Shown: in pieces, positions 1 to 9,299 of the stretch | Layout of the letters: each line of letters starts with the position of its first letter | How positions within the stretch are numbered: position 1 is the stretch's first letter | Assembly (NCBI RefSeq): GCF_006539945.1 | Contig: NZ_BJNZ01000028.1 | Coordinates: 1-61,373, forward strand | DNA from: Cellulosimicrobium cellulans | GTDB taxonomy: Bacteria; Actinomycetota; Actinomycetes; Actinomycetales; Cellulomonadaceae | Length of the DNA stretch: 61,373 nucleotides | Reading direction: 5' to 3' | Notes under the pieces: model-generated | Told to the model about the DNA's origin: nothing | Databases searched by the model: none | The model's input: only the letters and a program-made list of their open reading frames with translations | Position numbers and translations under genes: made by a program

Positions 1-1
1 C

Positions 2-871
2 GGGACGGAGTCCGACGCCGACACGATCCGTGACACCGCGGTGGCCCAGCCCCTCATCGTCGCGTCGTCCCTGGTCGCCCTGCGGACGATCCTCGACGGC
101 CGGGACACCGCGGACGTCGTCGACGTGACCGCGGGCCACTCGGTCGGCGAGCTCGCCGCCGCCGCGGTCGCGGGCGCGCTGACCGACGTCGGCGCCGTCG
201 GGCTCGTCGCGCACCGTGCGCGCGCCATGGCCGCGGCCGCCGCCGCCACGCCCACGGGCATGAGCGCGGTCGTCGGGGGCGACCCCGAGGAGGTCCTCGC
301 CGCGATCGAGGCAGCGCACCTGTGGCCCGCCAACGTCAACGGCGGGGGCCAGGTCGTCGCCGCGGGGGCGCTCGACCACCTCGCCGCGCTCGCCGAGAAC
401 CCGCCGGCCAAGGCGCGTGTCATCCCGCTCCAGGTCGCCGGGGCGTTCCACACGCCGTTCATGCAGCCCGCGCTCGAGGAGTTCGAGCCCGTGGCCGCGT
501 CGTGGGACGTCGCCGACCCGCGGCTGCCGTTCCTCTCGAACGCCGACGGCGAGTCCTACGGGACGATCGACATCGAGGGCAGCACGTACGGCAAGGCGCG
601 CGACGTCGTGCGGCGCCTCACCGCGCAGATCGCCGCACCCGTGCGCTGGGACCTGTGCCAGGAGACGCTCGCGGAGCTCGGCGTCACCGCGATCCTCGAG
701 CTCGCGCCCGGCGGCGTCCTCACGGGTCTCGCGCGCCGCACGCTCAAGGGCGTGGAGTCGGTGGCCGTGAAGTCGCCCGACGACGTCGAGGCGGCCCGCG
801 ACCTGATCGCCCGCCACTCCGTCGCGTTCGGCGCGGCGAAGACCTCCGTCCCCCCGGGGGACGACGCGTGA
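2..871 (+). CDS. fabD: malonyl-CoA:ACP transacylase FabD, 5' end outside window
   Basis: Transfers malonyl groups from CoA to acyl carrier protein for type II fatty acid synthesis in the cytoplasm. The reading frame is open from the first bases of the window, so the N-terminus and start codon are missing. The nucleophile motif GHSVGE, with the catalytic serine, is read near base 138, and the second catalytic histidine fits GAFHTPFM near base 450. The C-terminal ELAPGGVLTGL motif is typical of the family. The stop overlaps the fabH start as GTGA, so translation is probably coupled. A methionine codon does not appear before base 41, and the residues in front of that still match the family, so a start at 41 is wrong. 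Confidence 0.93.
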   Translation, partial: GTESDADTIRDTAVAQPLIVASSLVALRTILDGRDTADVVDVTAGHSVGELAAAAVAGALTDVGAVGLVAHRARAMAAAAAATPTGMSAVVGGDPEEVLAAIEAAHLWPANVNGGGQVVAAGALDHLAALAENPPAKARVIPLQVAGAFHTPFMQPALEEFEPVAASWDVADPRLPFLSNADGESYGTIDIEGSTYGKARDVVRRLTAQIAAPVRWDLCQETLAELGVTAILELAPGGVLTGLARRTLKGVESVAVKSPDDVEAARDLIARHSVAFGAAKTSVPPGDDA

Positions 872-1875
872 GCGGCGTGACGCTGCGCCAGGCCACCGGC
901 CCGGCGCACTCGCGCATCCTCGCGATCGGCGGCGTCCGGGGCGAGAACGTCGTCACGAACGACGACATCGCCGGACCGATCGACTCGTCGGACGAGTGGA
1001 TCCGCCAGCGCACCGGCATCGTCACGCGCCGCCGCGCCGGAGCCGACGTCGACGTGCTCGACCTGTCCGAGGCGGCGGCGCGCGACGCGCTCGCCCGCGC
1101 GGGGCTCCAGGGCGCCGACGTCGACGCCGTCATCGTCTCCACGGTCACGTACTTCCACCAGACGCCCGCGGCCGCCGCCGTGCTCGCCGAGCGCCTGGGC
1201 GCCACGCCCGCCGCCGCGTTCGACGTCTCGGCCGCGTGCGCGGGCTACGCCTACGCGATCGCGCAGGCCGACGCGCTCGTGCGCGCCGGCATCGCCACGC
1301 ACGTGCTCGTGGTCGGCGCGGAGAAGATGAGCGACTTCATCGACCCGACCGACCGGTCGATCTCGTTCCTCCTGGGCGACGGCGCGGGCGCCGCGATCGT
1401 CGGCCCCTCGGACACCCCGGGCATCGGTCCCACGGTGTGGGGGTCCGACGGCGGCAAGGCCCAGGCGATCCGCCAGACGCACGCGTGGTCGGACCTGCGC
1501 GAGGACCCCTCGCTCGGCTGGCCCACTCTGCGCCAGGACGGGCAGAGCGTGTTCAAGTGGGCCGCGTTCCAGATGGCGCCCGTCGCGGCCAAGGCCATGG
1601 CCGAGGCCGGGGTCGCCCCGGGCGACATCGGCGCGTTCGTCCCGCACCAGGCGAACATGCGCATCATCGACCAGATGATCAAGCAGCTCCAGCTCCCCGA
1701 CACCGTCGCGGTGGCCCGCGACATCGCGGAGACCGGCAACACGTCGGCCGCCTCGATCCCGCTCGCCGCGCGGCGTCTGCTCGACGAGGGCCAGGTCCGC
1801 TCCGGCGACCTCGCGCTCCAGATCGGGTTCGGCGCCGGGCTGGTCTACGCGGCGCAGGTGGTCGTCCTGCCGTAG
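868..1875 (+). CDS. fabH: beta-ketoacyl-ACP synthase III FabH
   Basis: Condenses an acyl-CoA primer with malonyl-ACP to start fatty acid chains. The protein is 335 residues, the usual length. The catalytic triad is visible: Cys in VSAACAGYAY, His in PHQANMRI and Asn in ETGNTSAASIP. The DGAGAAIV glycine-rich stretch is also present. The start is GTG at 868, chosen because it overlaps the fabD stop by four bases and restores a normal N-terminus; longer frames upstream lie inside fabD. In bacteria of this group FabH usually prefers branched primers, but specificity cannot be read from the sequence. Confidence 0.95.
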   Translation: MSGVTLRQATGPAHSRILAIGGVRGENVVTNDDIAGPIDSSDEWIRQRTGIVTRRRAGADVDVLDLSEAAARDALARAGLQGADVDAVIVSTVTYFHQTPAAAAVLAERLGATPAAAFDVSAACAGYAYAIAQADALVRAGIATHVLVVGAEKMSDFIDPTDRSISFLLGDGAGAAIVGPSDTPGIGPTVWGSDGGKAQAIRQTHAWSDLREDPSLGWPTLRQDGQSVFKWAAFQMAPVAAKAMAEAGVAPGDIGAFVPHQANMRIIDQMIKQLQLPDTVAVARDIAETGNTSAASIPLAARRLLDEGQVRSGDLALQIGFGAGLVYAAQVVVLP

Positions 1876-2039
1876 GGGAGAATCACCCTGGACGGACGGC
1901 CGCCCTCCCCCCGCGGGAGGACCCACGCCGTCGGCGGACCCGTCCGTCGCACGCACCGTCTACCGCTGTACCGCCCGGCACACCCACCGGGCAACGCCAC
2001 CGGGACCGGTCGCCGCCGGCCCCACGACAAGGAGAAACC

Positions 2040-2288
2040 ATGGCTTACACCGAGCAGGAAGTCCTCGCCGGCCTCGCGGAGATCGTCGCCGAGGAGACGG
2101 GTCTGCCCACCGACGCCGTCGCGCTCGAGAAGTCCTTCACCGACGACCTCGACATCGACTCGCTGTCGATGATGACGATCGTGACGCACGCCGAGGACAA
2201 GTTCGGGGTCCGCATCCCGGACGACGAGGTCAAGAACCTCACGACGGTCGGCGACGCCGTGTCCTTCATCACGGGCGCCCAGGCCTGA
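2040..2288 (+). CDS. acpP: acyl carrier protein
   Basis: Small acidic carrier of growing acyl chains, 82 residues. The phosphopantetheine attachment serine sits in the motif DIDSLSMM, and the C-terminal DDEVKNLTTVGDAV helix is typical. The ATG follows the strong ribosome binding site AAGGAG. A 164-base gap separates it from fabH, longer than other junctions in the cluster, and could hold its own promoter, since carrier protein is needed in excess. It lies between fabH and fabF as in most actinobacteria with type II synthesis. Confidence 0.96.
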   Translation: MAYTEQEVLAGLAEIVAEETGLPTDAVALEKSFTDDLDIDSLSMMTIVTHAEDKFGVRIPDDEVKNLTTVGDAVSFITGAQA

Positions 2289-2387
2289 GCACGCCCCGCC
2301 TGCCCCGCAGGCCTGCGGGCGGGTCGGCGTCACCCACGCCGGCCCGCCCGTCCTCCCGCCCCCGCCTCACCCCACCCGAGGAGCACC

Positions 2388-3632
2388 ATGTCCGCCGCTA
2401 CTGAAGTCGTCGTCACCGGCCTCGGCGCCACCACGCCGCTCGGCGGCGACGTGCCCTCGACCTGGGCCGCGGCGCTCGCCGGCGAGTCCGGCGCCCGCAC
2501 GCTCGAGAACGACTGGGCGGAGCGCTACGAGATCCCGGTGACGTTCGCCGCGACCCTCAAGGTGAACCCCGCCGAGGTCCTGGCACGACCCGAGATCAAG
2601 CGCATGGACCCCTCGACGCAGTACGCCATCATCGCGGCGCGCGAGGCGTGGGCCGACGCGGGCAGCCCCGAGGTCGACGGCGACCGGCTCGGCACGGTCG
2701 TGTCGTCCGGGATCGGCGGGATCTGGACCACGCTCGACGGCTGGGACACGCTGCGCGAGCGCGGTGCTCGCCGCATGCTCCCGATGACCGTGCCGATGCT
2801 CATGCCCAACTCCCCCACCGCGTACGTGTCGCTCGAGCTCGGCGCCCGTGCGGGCGCCCACGCGCTCGTCTCGGCGTGCGCGTCCGGCGCCGAGGCGATC
2901 GGCTACGGCGTCGACATGATCCGCGCGGGCCGCGCGGACATCGTCGTCGCGGGCGGGACCGAGGCGACGATCCACCCCATGCCCATCGCGGCCTTCGCCG
3001 CCTCGCGCACGCTCTCGCTGCGCAACGACGACCCGCAGGGCGCGTCGCGCCCCTACGACGTCGACCGGGACGGCTTCGTCATCGGCGAGGGCTCGGGCGT
3101 CGTCGTCCTGGAGAGCGCCGAGCACGCCGCCGCACGTGGTGCGCGCGTGTACGCGCGGCTCGCGGGCGTCGGCCTCTCCGCCGACGCCTACCACATCACC
3201 TCCCCGGACCCGGAAGGCCGCGGCCAGGTCGCCGCGATGCGCCGCGCGATCGAGGAGGCCGGGGTGACCGGCCGCGACGTCGTGCACGTCAACGCGCACG
3301 CGACCTCGACCAAGGTGGGCGACCTCACCGAGACCCGTTCGATCCGCTCGCTCCTGGGCTCCGAGACGGACCACGTGCTCCTCTCGGCCACCAAGTCGAT
3401 GACCGGCCACCTGCTGGGCGGCGCGGGCGCGCTCGAGTCGATCTTCACCATCAAGGCCGTGGCCGAGCGTCTCGCTCCCCCGACGATCAACGTCGCGAAC
3501 CCCGACCCGGAGCTCCAGGTGCCGCTCGTGCGTGACACCCCGGCTCCGCTGCCCGAGGGCGACATCGTCGCGGTGAACAACTCGTTCGGGTTCGGCGGCC
3601 ACAACGTCGCGCTCGCCGTCGCGAGCGTCTGA
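2388..3632 (+). CDS. fabF: beta-ketoacyl-ACP synthase II FabF
   Basis: Elongating condensing enzyme, 414 residues. The Cys-His-His triad is visible: Cys in VSACASGAEA, His in NAHATSTKVGD and His in SMTGHLLGGAGA, and the C-terminal NNSFGFGGHN loop is present. The ATG follows GAGGAGCACC. It is the last gene of the fabD-fabH-acpP-fabF operon, followed by a 16-base-pair terminator hairpin. Confidence 0.96.
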   Translation: MSAATEVVVTGLGATTPLGGDVPSTWAAALAGESGARTLENDWAERYEIPVTFAATLKVNPAEVLARPEIKRMDPSTQYAIIAAREAWADAGSPEVDGDRLGTVVSSGIGGIWTTLDGWDTLRERGARRMLPMTVPMLMPNSPTAYVSLELGARAGAHALVSACASGAEAIGYGVDMIRAGRADIVVAGGTEATIHPMPIAAFAASRTLSLRNDDPQGASRPYDVDRDGFVIGEGSGVVVLESAEHAAARGARVYARLAGVGLSADAYHITSPDPEGRGQVAAMRRAIEEAGVTGRDVVHVNAHATSTKVGDLTETRSIRSLLGSETDHVLLSATKSMTGHLLGGAGALESIFTIKAVAERLAPPTINVANPDPELQVPLVRDTPAPLPEGDIVAVNNSFGFGGHNVALAVASV

Positions 3633-3645
3633 CCAGCCTTTCCGC

Positions 3646-3683
3646 GAGCCCCGGGGCGACGCCGAGCCGTCGCCCCGGGGCTC
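3646..3683 (+). terminator. Terminator of the fab operon
   Basis: A perfect 16-base-pair stem (3646-3661 with 3668-3683) around a six-base loop begins 14 bases after the fabF stop. There is no long T run, which is common for actinobacterial terminators. Confidence 0.85.
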
Positions 3684-3734
3684 TCGTGCGTCCGTGGTCG
3701 GACGGTCCGGACGCCGAGGTCTCGGCTCCTGAGA

Positions 3735-3748
3735 TGGACGATCGTCCA
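3735..3748. promoter_or_regulatory. 14-bp perfect palindrome upstream of the surface protein
   Basis: TGGACGATCGTCCA reads the same on both strands. It lies about 210 bases before the start of the large surface protein, in a 323-base gap (3633-3955) that otherwise holds only the fab terminator and no gene. It may be an operator; no regulator is known to me for it. Confidence 0.4.
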
Positions 3749-3955
3749 GATCGTTGCGATTTCACCCATCCCTTTTGTCCGGGCAAGCCATCCCAAAGCC
3801 GGACGCAGTCCCCCGTCCTGCCGCCGCGCGTCGGGTTTCACCCCGCGCCCCATGTCACCCGTCGAGCACGCCTGCGTCCCATCGCCGACCCTGTGGGCGT
3901 GATGTGGCGCCTGCCACGTCACACCTCGAGGCAGGCGAGCGGAAGGACAAGGCAC

Positions 3956-6900
3956 GTGACCCGAACGGCGAGACACCTCTCCACCCAGGCACCACCCCGC
4001 TGGAGGCGAGCGACGGCGCTCGCGGCCGTCGGGAGCGTCATCGGCGCCCTGACGTTCGCGGGCGGGATCGCGGCGACGGCGGCACCGACCGACGACTCGG
4101 AGGGGAGCGGGCAGTTCCTCAGCGGCACCGTGGCCGGGCTCGACCTCGCGACCATCGCGGCGCTCGAGGGGGCCGTGGCCGAGAACCCCTCGGGAGCGAA
4201 CCCCGTCGTCACGAACCCTCTGGCCGCCTCCGTCTTCCAGTCGCTCGGGATCGACCTGACGGGCACCCTCCAGCTGCTGGGGCCGAACGGGATCCTCCAG
4301 CTCGGTGCGGTCAACCAGTACGGCGAGGCGAACGACGACGGCTCGGCACGCGCCGCGTCGGGTGCCGTCTCCGACCAGGGCGCGATCTCCGTCGGCGGCA
4401 GCGAGGAGTTCCCGTCCGACGCGCAGCTCAACCTCACGCAGCTCCTCGGCCCCGGCTTCGAGTCGGTCGTCGCGGACCTCGACCTGTCGCTCGGCGCGCT
4501 GTCCGCGACCGCGGAGGGGACCGGCGGCACGGCACCGACCGGTGACTACCAGATCGCCGGTGCGACCCTCACCCTCGACAGCCCCGCCGTCTCGGACATC
4601 GCCACGACGGTCGACGACGAGGTCGTCCCGCTCGTGGACGGCGCCGTCGGCCAGCTCGTCGGGACCGACGGGCTGCTCGCCCAGGCGCTGAACTCGATCG
4701 GCGCGCTCGCCGGCGTCCTGGAGGTCCTCGGCGCCGACCTCGAGCCGACCGTCGCGATCGACGTCGACCTCGACAGCGCGCTGGCGCCCGTGCTCGACCA
4801 GGACTTCGGCGACGAGGGCGTCGTGCTCAACGTCGGCGACGGGACCGTCACGGTCGACCTCGACACGATCCTCGGCGGCACCGGGTCGCTCAACGGGTTC
4901 GACCCCAACACCGAGGTCCTCGACGACACCGCGATCAACGCGATCCTCGACGGGCTCGGCGCGGCCCTCGACGACCTCACGACGGCACTCGTCGAGGCGG
5001 TGAACACGGCCCTGCACGCCGCGAGCCTGACCCTGTCGGTCGAGGCCGTGGTGGACAACCCGATCCCGCTCGCACCCGACCTGCTGAACCTCGACATCAA
5101 CCTCGACACGACCGTCGGCGACGTGGTCGACGGGGCGGTGGCGCCCGGCGACGCGACCATCACCATCGCGCTCTCGGGCCTGCCGCTCACGCTCCCGCTG
5201 GGCGACCTCGTCACCGCGTTGGCCAGTCCGCTCAACACCGTGCTCTTCGCCGACGGGACCGGACTGGTGAGCACGCTCGCCGGCACGATCACGTCGGAGG
5301 TCACCGGCCCTGTGCTCACCGCGCTCTCGCCGGTGTTCGAGATCCTCACGGAGGTCGTGAGCCTCGTCGTCAACGTCCAGGAGCCCGAGCCGTCCGTCGC
5401 CGACGCGACGTTCACGCAGCGGGCGCTGACCCTGTCGATCCTCGAGGTCGGCACGGGCACGGGACTCGCGGAGCTCCACCTCGCCTCCGCGACCGTCCGT
5501 GGTTCGACGGTCGCGGCGCTCACCCCCGCGGTGACCGTCGACCCGTCGACCGTCCCGGCGGGCACCGCGACGACCGTCACCGGCACGGGCTACACCCCGG
5601 ACGCCACCGTGACGGTCGAGGTGCGAGACACGACCGGCACCGCCGTGGCGACGCTGACGGGGGTCCCGACCGACGGCGACGGCGGCTTCACCACCCCGAT
5701 CACCGTCCCGGTCGGCACCGCGCCCGGTGACTACGTCGTCGTCGGCATCGACGACTCCACCTCCACCGAGGCCGAGACGCCCCTCACGGTGGAAGCAGCA
5801 GCGATCGAACCGGCGATCACCGTCGACCCGACCACCGCGAACCCCGGCGACGAGGTCACCGTCGACGGCACCGGCTACACCCCCGACTCGACCGTCACCG
5901 TCGAGATCCGCGACGAGAGCGGCGCCGTCATCGCCACCGTCGAGGACGTCCCGACCGACGGTGAGGGCGGCTTCACCAGCCCGATCACCGTCCCCGCGGG
6001 CACCACCCCCGGCGACTACACCGTCGTCGGGATCGACGACACCACCTCCACCGAGGCCGAGACCCCGCTCACCGTGGAGGCAGCACCGATCACCCCCGCG
6101 GTGACCGTCGACCCGACGACCGTCCCCGCAGGCACTCCGACGAACGTCACCGGCACCGGGTACACGCCCAACGCCACCGTGACCGTCGAGGTCCGCGACA
6201 CAGAGGGCACCGTCGCCGCCACCCTGACCGACGTCCCGACCGACGGCGAGGGCGGGTTCACCACACCCATCACCGTCCCGGCCGACACCACACCCGGCGA
6301 CTACCTCGTCGTCGGCATCGACGACACCACGACGACCGAGGCCGAGACCCCGTTCACCGTGGAGGCGGCTACCATCGAGCCGACCATCACGGTCGACCCG
6401 ACAACGGCCGTCCCCGGCGACGAGGTCACCGTCGACGGCACCGGCTACACGCCGGACTCGACCGTGACCGTCGAGATCCGCGACGGCTCCGGCACCGTCA
6501 TCGAGACGGTCGAGGACGTCCCGACAGACGGCGAGGGCAACTTCACCAGCCCGATCACCGTCCCCGAGAGCACCACCCCCGGCGACTACGTCGTCGTCGG
6601 GATCGACGACACGACCTCCACCGAGGCCGAGACCCCGCTCACCGTCGAGGCAGCGGCCATCACACCGACGGTGACCGTCGACCCGGCCACGGTCCCGGCC
6701 GGAACCCCGACGACCGTCACCGGCACCGGCTATACCCCCGACGCCACCGTCACAGTCGAGGTCCGCGACAGCGAGGGCACCGTCGTCGCCACCCTGACGG
6801 ACGTGCCGACCGACGGCGAGGGCGGCTTCACCTCGCCCATCACCGTTCCTGCTGACTCCGCACCGGGTGACTACGTCGTCGTCGGCATCGACGACACCAC

Positions 6901-7993
6901 GACGACCGAGGCGGAGACCCCGCTGACCGTCGAGGCGGCTGCCATCGAACCGACCATCACCGTCGACCCGACCACCGCGAACCCCGGCGACGAGGTCACC
7001 GTCGACGGCGCGGGCTACACCCCCGACGCCACCGTCACGGTCGAGATCCGCGACGGCTCGGGCACCGTCATCGAGACGGTCGAGGACGTCCCGACCGACG
7101 GCGAGGGTGACTTCACCAGCCCGATCACCGTCCCCGCGGACACCACCCCCGGCGACTACACCGTCGTCGGCATCGACGACACGACCGAGACCGAGGCGGA
7201 GACCCCGCTCGGCGTCGGTGGCGTCGGGGTGTCGGAGCCGACCGTCACGGTCGACCCGACCACGGCAAACCCCGGCGACGAGGTCACCGTGACCGGCGAG
7301 GGCTGGCCGCCGAGCACCACGGTCACGGTCGTCCTCGTCGACGAGGACGGCGACGTCGTCGCGACGGTCGACGTGGAGACCGACGAGGAGGGGAGCTTCA
7401 CCACCCCGGTCACGGTGCCCGACGACGCGGCGCCGGGCGACTACACCGTGCACGCGTCCGACGACACCGGGAACGAGGCGGAGGCACCGCTGACGATCGT
7501 CGACACCGGTGACCGTGCCCTGGTCTCGTCGTTCGCCACCCCTCGCGTGCTGCGCGGGGCGGAGCAGACCTTCGTCGCGTCGGGCTTCGAGCCGGGCGAG
7601 TCGGTCCAGGCCGTCATCAACTCGGAGCCGCTGATCCTGCCGGCGGCGACCGCCGACGCGAGCGGTCAGGTCAGCTGGACGTTCGTCGTCCCGGCGGACT
7701 TCGAGGTCGGCCCGCACACCGGTACCGCGACGAGCGTCTCGGTCGGGGACTCCACGGTCGCATCGTTCGAGGTCTACCTCACCTCCACCACGGGTGACGG
7801 TGATGGCCCGGGCGGTTCCGGCAGCGGCTCGGGCGGCGCGGGGTCCGGCAGCGACGGCAGCAGCAACGGTTCGGGCTACCTCGCCCGGACCGGCACCGAC
7901 GACCTGGGCCTGTTCCTGGTCGCCGCGCTCCTGCTGGTCGCCGTCGGCGCCGGCGTCCGGCTCCGCGCGCACCACGCGCGCCGAGCGAGCTAG
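3956..7993 (+). CDS. sortase-anchored surface protein, choice-of-anchor G type, with Ig-like repeats
   Basis: Predicted cell-wall protein of 1345 residues. The GTG at 3956 follows GGAAGGA and gives a signal peptide: a positive stretch, a hydrophobic core near residues 20-38, then an Ala-rich cleavage region. Residues of about 50-520 resemble the choice-of-anchor G domain. Six near-identical 95-residue Ig-like repeats cover 522-1091, a divergent seventh follows, then one more Ig-like domain. A Gly/Ser linker leads to the sorting signal LARTG (1309-1313), a hydrophobic segment and an Arg-rich tail. LAxTG motifs are typical of class E sortases; no sortase gene is in the window. A role in adhesion is inferred. 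A longer in-frame start at 3686 is rejected because it lacks a secretion signal at its beginning. Confidence 0.85.
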   Translation: MTRTARHLSTQAPPRWRRATALAAVGSVIGALTFAGGIAATAAPTDDSEGSGQFLSGTVAGLDLATIAALEGAVAENPSGANPVVTNPLAASVFQSLGIDLTGTLQLLGPNGILQLGAVNQYGEANDDGSARAASGAVSDQGAISVGGSEEFPSDAQLNLTQLLGPGFESVVADLDLSLGALSATAEGTGGTAPTGDYQIAGATLTLDSPAVSDIATTVDDEVVPLVDGAVGQLVGTDGLLAQALNSIGALAGVLEVLGADLEPTVAIDVDLDSALAPVLDQDFGDEGVVLNVGDGTVTVDLDTILGGTGSLNGFDPNTEVLDDTAINAILDGLGAALDDLTTALVEAVNTALHAASLTLSVEAVVDNPIPLAPDLLNLDINLDTTVGDVVDGAVAPGDATITIALSGLPLTLPLGDLVTALASPLNTVLFADGTGLVSTLAGTITSEVTGPVLTALSPVFEILTEVVSLVVNVQEPEPSVADATFTQRALTLSILEVGTGTGLAELHLASATVRGSTVAALTPAVTVDPSTVPAGTATTVTGTGYTPDATVTVEVRDTTGTAVATLTGVPTDGDGGFTTPITVPVGTAPGDYVVVGIDDSTSTEAETPLTVEAAAIEPAITVDPTTANPGDEVTVDGTGYTPDSTVTVEIRDESGAVIATVEDVPTDGEGGFTSPITVPAGTTPGDYTVVGIDDTTSTEAETPLTVEAAPITPAVTVDPTTVPAGTPTNVTGTGYTPNATVTVEVRDTEGTVAATLTDVPTDGEGGFTTPITVPADTTPGDYLVVGIDDTTTTEAETPFTVEAATIEPTITVDPTTAVPGDEVTVDGTGYTPDSTVTVEIRDGSGTVIETVEDVPTDGEGNFTSPITVPESTTPGDYVVVGIDDTTSTEAETPLTVEAAAITPTVTVDPATVPAGTPTTVTGTGYTPDATVTVEVRDSEGTVVATLTDVPTDGEGGFTSPITVPADSAPGDYVVVGIDDTTTTEAETPLTVEAAAIEPTITVDPTTANPGDEVTVDGAGYTPDATVTVEIRDGSGTVIETVEDVPTDGEGDFTSPITVPADTTPGDYTVVGIDDTTETEAETPLGVGGVGVSEPTVTVDPTTANPGDEVTVTGEGWPPSTTVTVVLVDEDGDVVATVDVETDEEGSFTTPVTVPDDAAPGDYTVHASDDTGNEAEAPLTIVDTGDRALVSSFATPRVLRGAEQTFVASGFEPGESVQAVINSEPLILPAATADASGQVSWTFVVPADFEVGPHTGTATSVSVGDSTVASFEVYLTSTTGDGDGPGGSGSGSGGAGSGSDGSSNGSGYLARTGTDDLGLFLVAALLLVAVGAGVRLRAHHARRAS
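5519..7228 (+). repeat. six tandem 285-bp units coding Ig-like domains, alternating A/B types
   Basis: Units begin at 5519, 5804, 6089, 6374, 6659 and 6944, each exactly 285 bases. Odd units carry VPAGT..VTGTGYTP and VEVRD; even units carry PGDEVTVDG and VEIRD. The pattern is A-B-A-B-A-B, a 570-base higher-order repeat. A seventh, more divergent unit follows from 7229. Like units resemble each other more than neighbours do, which suggests that the pair was duplicated as a block. Confidence 0.9.
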
Positions 7994-8006
7994 GCGCACC
8001 ACGAAT

Positions 8007-8042
8007 GAGGGCGCCTGCCGGGAGATCCCGGCAGGCGCCCTC
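8007..8042. terminator. Bidirectional terminator between surface protein and DUF3145 genes
   Basis: A perfect 16-base-pair stem with a four-base AGAT loop sits between two convergent genes, 14 bases after the surface protein stop and 31 bases beyond the DUF3145 stop. Confidence 0.88.
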
Positions 8043-8073
8043 CGTCGTGTCGTGGTGCAGGCGGCGCGCGGCG

Positions 8074-8574
8074 TCAGCCGACGCGGTGGAGCCAGCGCAC
8101 CGGGGCGCCGGCCCCGGCGTAGCGGAACGGCTCGAGCTCGTCGTCCCACGCCTTGCCGAGCGCGAGGTGCAGCGCGTCGCGCATGGCCCACGGCTCGCTC
8201 ACCTGCTCCAGGGCGGCGCGGATGCGGTCCTCCGGGACGACGATGTTGCCGTGCACGTCGGTCTGCGCGTAGAAGATGCCGAGGTCGGGCGTGTGGGACC
8301 ACCGGCCGCCGTCGACGCCGTGGCTGGGCTCCTCGGTGACCTCGTAGCGCAGGTGGGACCAGCCGCGCAGCGCGGAGGCGAGCTTGGCGCCCGTCCCCTG
8401 CGCGCCCTGCCACGAGTACTCGGCCCGGTACAGGCCGCGCGCGGCGGGCTGCTCGGTCCAGTCGAGCGACACGCGCACGCCCAGGACGTTGCCCGCGGCC
8501 CACTCCATGTGCGGGCACAGAGCACGCGGTGCTGAGTGCACGTAAAGAACACCGCGGGTGATGGCACCGGCCAT
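8074..8574 (-). CDS. DUF3145 family protein
   Basis: Conserved actinobacterial protein of unknown function, 166 residues. It starts with MAGAITRGVLYVHSAP and contains CPHMEWA, LYRAEYSWQG and a WAMRDALHLALGKAWDDELEP block near the C-terminus, all typical of the family. The ATG at 8574 is preceded by AGGGAGG at good spacing; an upstream in-frame start at 8634 would bypass that site. No signal peptide or membrane segment is seen. The family is widely conserved across actinobacteria, so a housekeeping role is likely but not known. Confidence 0.88.
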   Translation of the reverse strand: MAGAITRGVLYVHSAPRALCPHMEWAAGNVLGVRVSLDWTEQPAARGLYRAEYSWQGAQGTGAKLASALRGWSHLRYEVTEEPSHGVDGGRWSHTPDLGIFYAQTDVHGNIVVPEDRIRAALEQVSEPWAMRDALHLALGKAWDDELEPFRYAGAGAPVRWLHRVG

Positions 8575-8745
8575 GTCTGCCTCCCTAGGTCGAGGTTGCG
8601 TCTTCCCCAACGTCCTCACCGAGGGTGGTGTCACAGCACGTCACACGTTCGTCGCGGCGTGTCTCGTGCCCATCTTGCACGACATCGCGCGTTCGCGCGA
8701 GAGATTCGCCGGGCGTGCCCGCCCGCGCTCAGGCGACGCGCGTCG

Positions 8746-9231
8746 TCACAGGTGGGCGCGCAGCTCCCGCATCGCCTTCTTGCGCACGGAGCGGTCGAGG
8801 CGGTCGAGGTAGAGCATGCCGTCCAGGTGGTCGCACTCGTGCTGGAGGCAGCGGGCCATGAGCTCGGTGCCCTCCACGACGACCTCGTTGCCGTCGAGGT
8901 CCGTCCCCACGACGCGCGCGTACCAGGCGCGTCGCGTCGGGTACCAGAGGTTGGGCACGGAGAGGCAGCCCTCGTCGCCGTCCTGGTAGTCGTCGGAGAG
9001 CTCGACGATGCGCGGGTTGAGCACGTACCCGATCTCGTCGTCGATGTTCCAGGAGAACGCCCGGAGGTTCACGCCGATCTGGTTGGCGGCGAGGCCCGCG
9101 CGGCCCTCGTGGTCGACGGTCTCGACGAGGTCCGTGACGAGCGAGCGCACGCGGTCGTCGATGGTGGTGATCTCGTCGCAGGGGGTGCGGAGCACGGGGT
9201 CCGGGATGGTCCGGATCTCTCTCATCGCCAT
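8746..9231 (-). CDS. def: peptide deformylase
   Basis: Removes the formyl group from the N-terminal methionine of new proteins. All three family motifs are present: [15 protein letters not shown] with the metal-binding Cys, and QHECDHLDG with the two metal His and the catalytic Glu. Length is 161 residues with the start at 9231. Three ATG codons lie close together (9240, 9231, 9225); 9231 is chosen because GGAAGA lies nine bases before it, while the same site is too close to 9240. It lies on the same strand as the DUF1206 gene, 68 bases downstream of it. Confidence 0.93.
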   Translation of the reverse strand: MAMREIRTIPDPVLRTPCDEITTIDDRVRSLVTDLVETVDHEGRAGLAANQIGVNLRAFSWNIDDEIGYVLNPRIVELSDDYQDGDEGCLSVPNLWYPTRRAWYARVVGTDLDGNEVVVEGTELMARCLQHECDHLDGMLYLDRLDRSVRKKAMRELRAHL

Positions 9232-9265
9232 GGTCGCCATTCTTCCATGCGCGCGCGGACGGGCG

Positions 9266-9283
9266 GCCGGCCTCACGGCCGGC
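9266..9283 (-). terminator. Possible terminator after the DUF1206 gene
   Basis: GCCGGCC, a four-base loop and GGCCGGC form a seven-base-pair GC stem between the DUF1206 stop and the def start. No T run follows. Confidence 0.4.
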
Positions 9284-9299
9284 GCGCCTGTCCACCGCG

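Noticed and set aside
3686-3955. Longer start for the surface protein at 3686
   Set aside because: It lacks a secretion signal at the new end and would cover the palindrome; GTG at 3956 has a ribosome binding site and a proper signal peptide.
5519-7228. CRISPR-like or satellite repeat
   Set aside because: Unit length is a multiple of three, repeats are in frame, encode Ig-like domains and have no spacers.
3188-8518. Antisense open frame of 1776 codons opposite the surface protein and fabF
   Set aside because: High-GC codon bias keeps antisense frames open. It has no family motifs and repeats of Arg/Asp/Gly follow from the repeats on the other strand.
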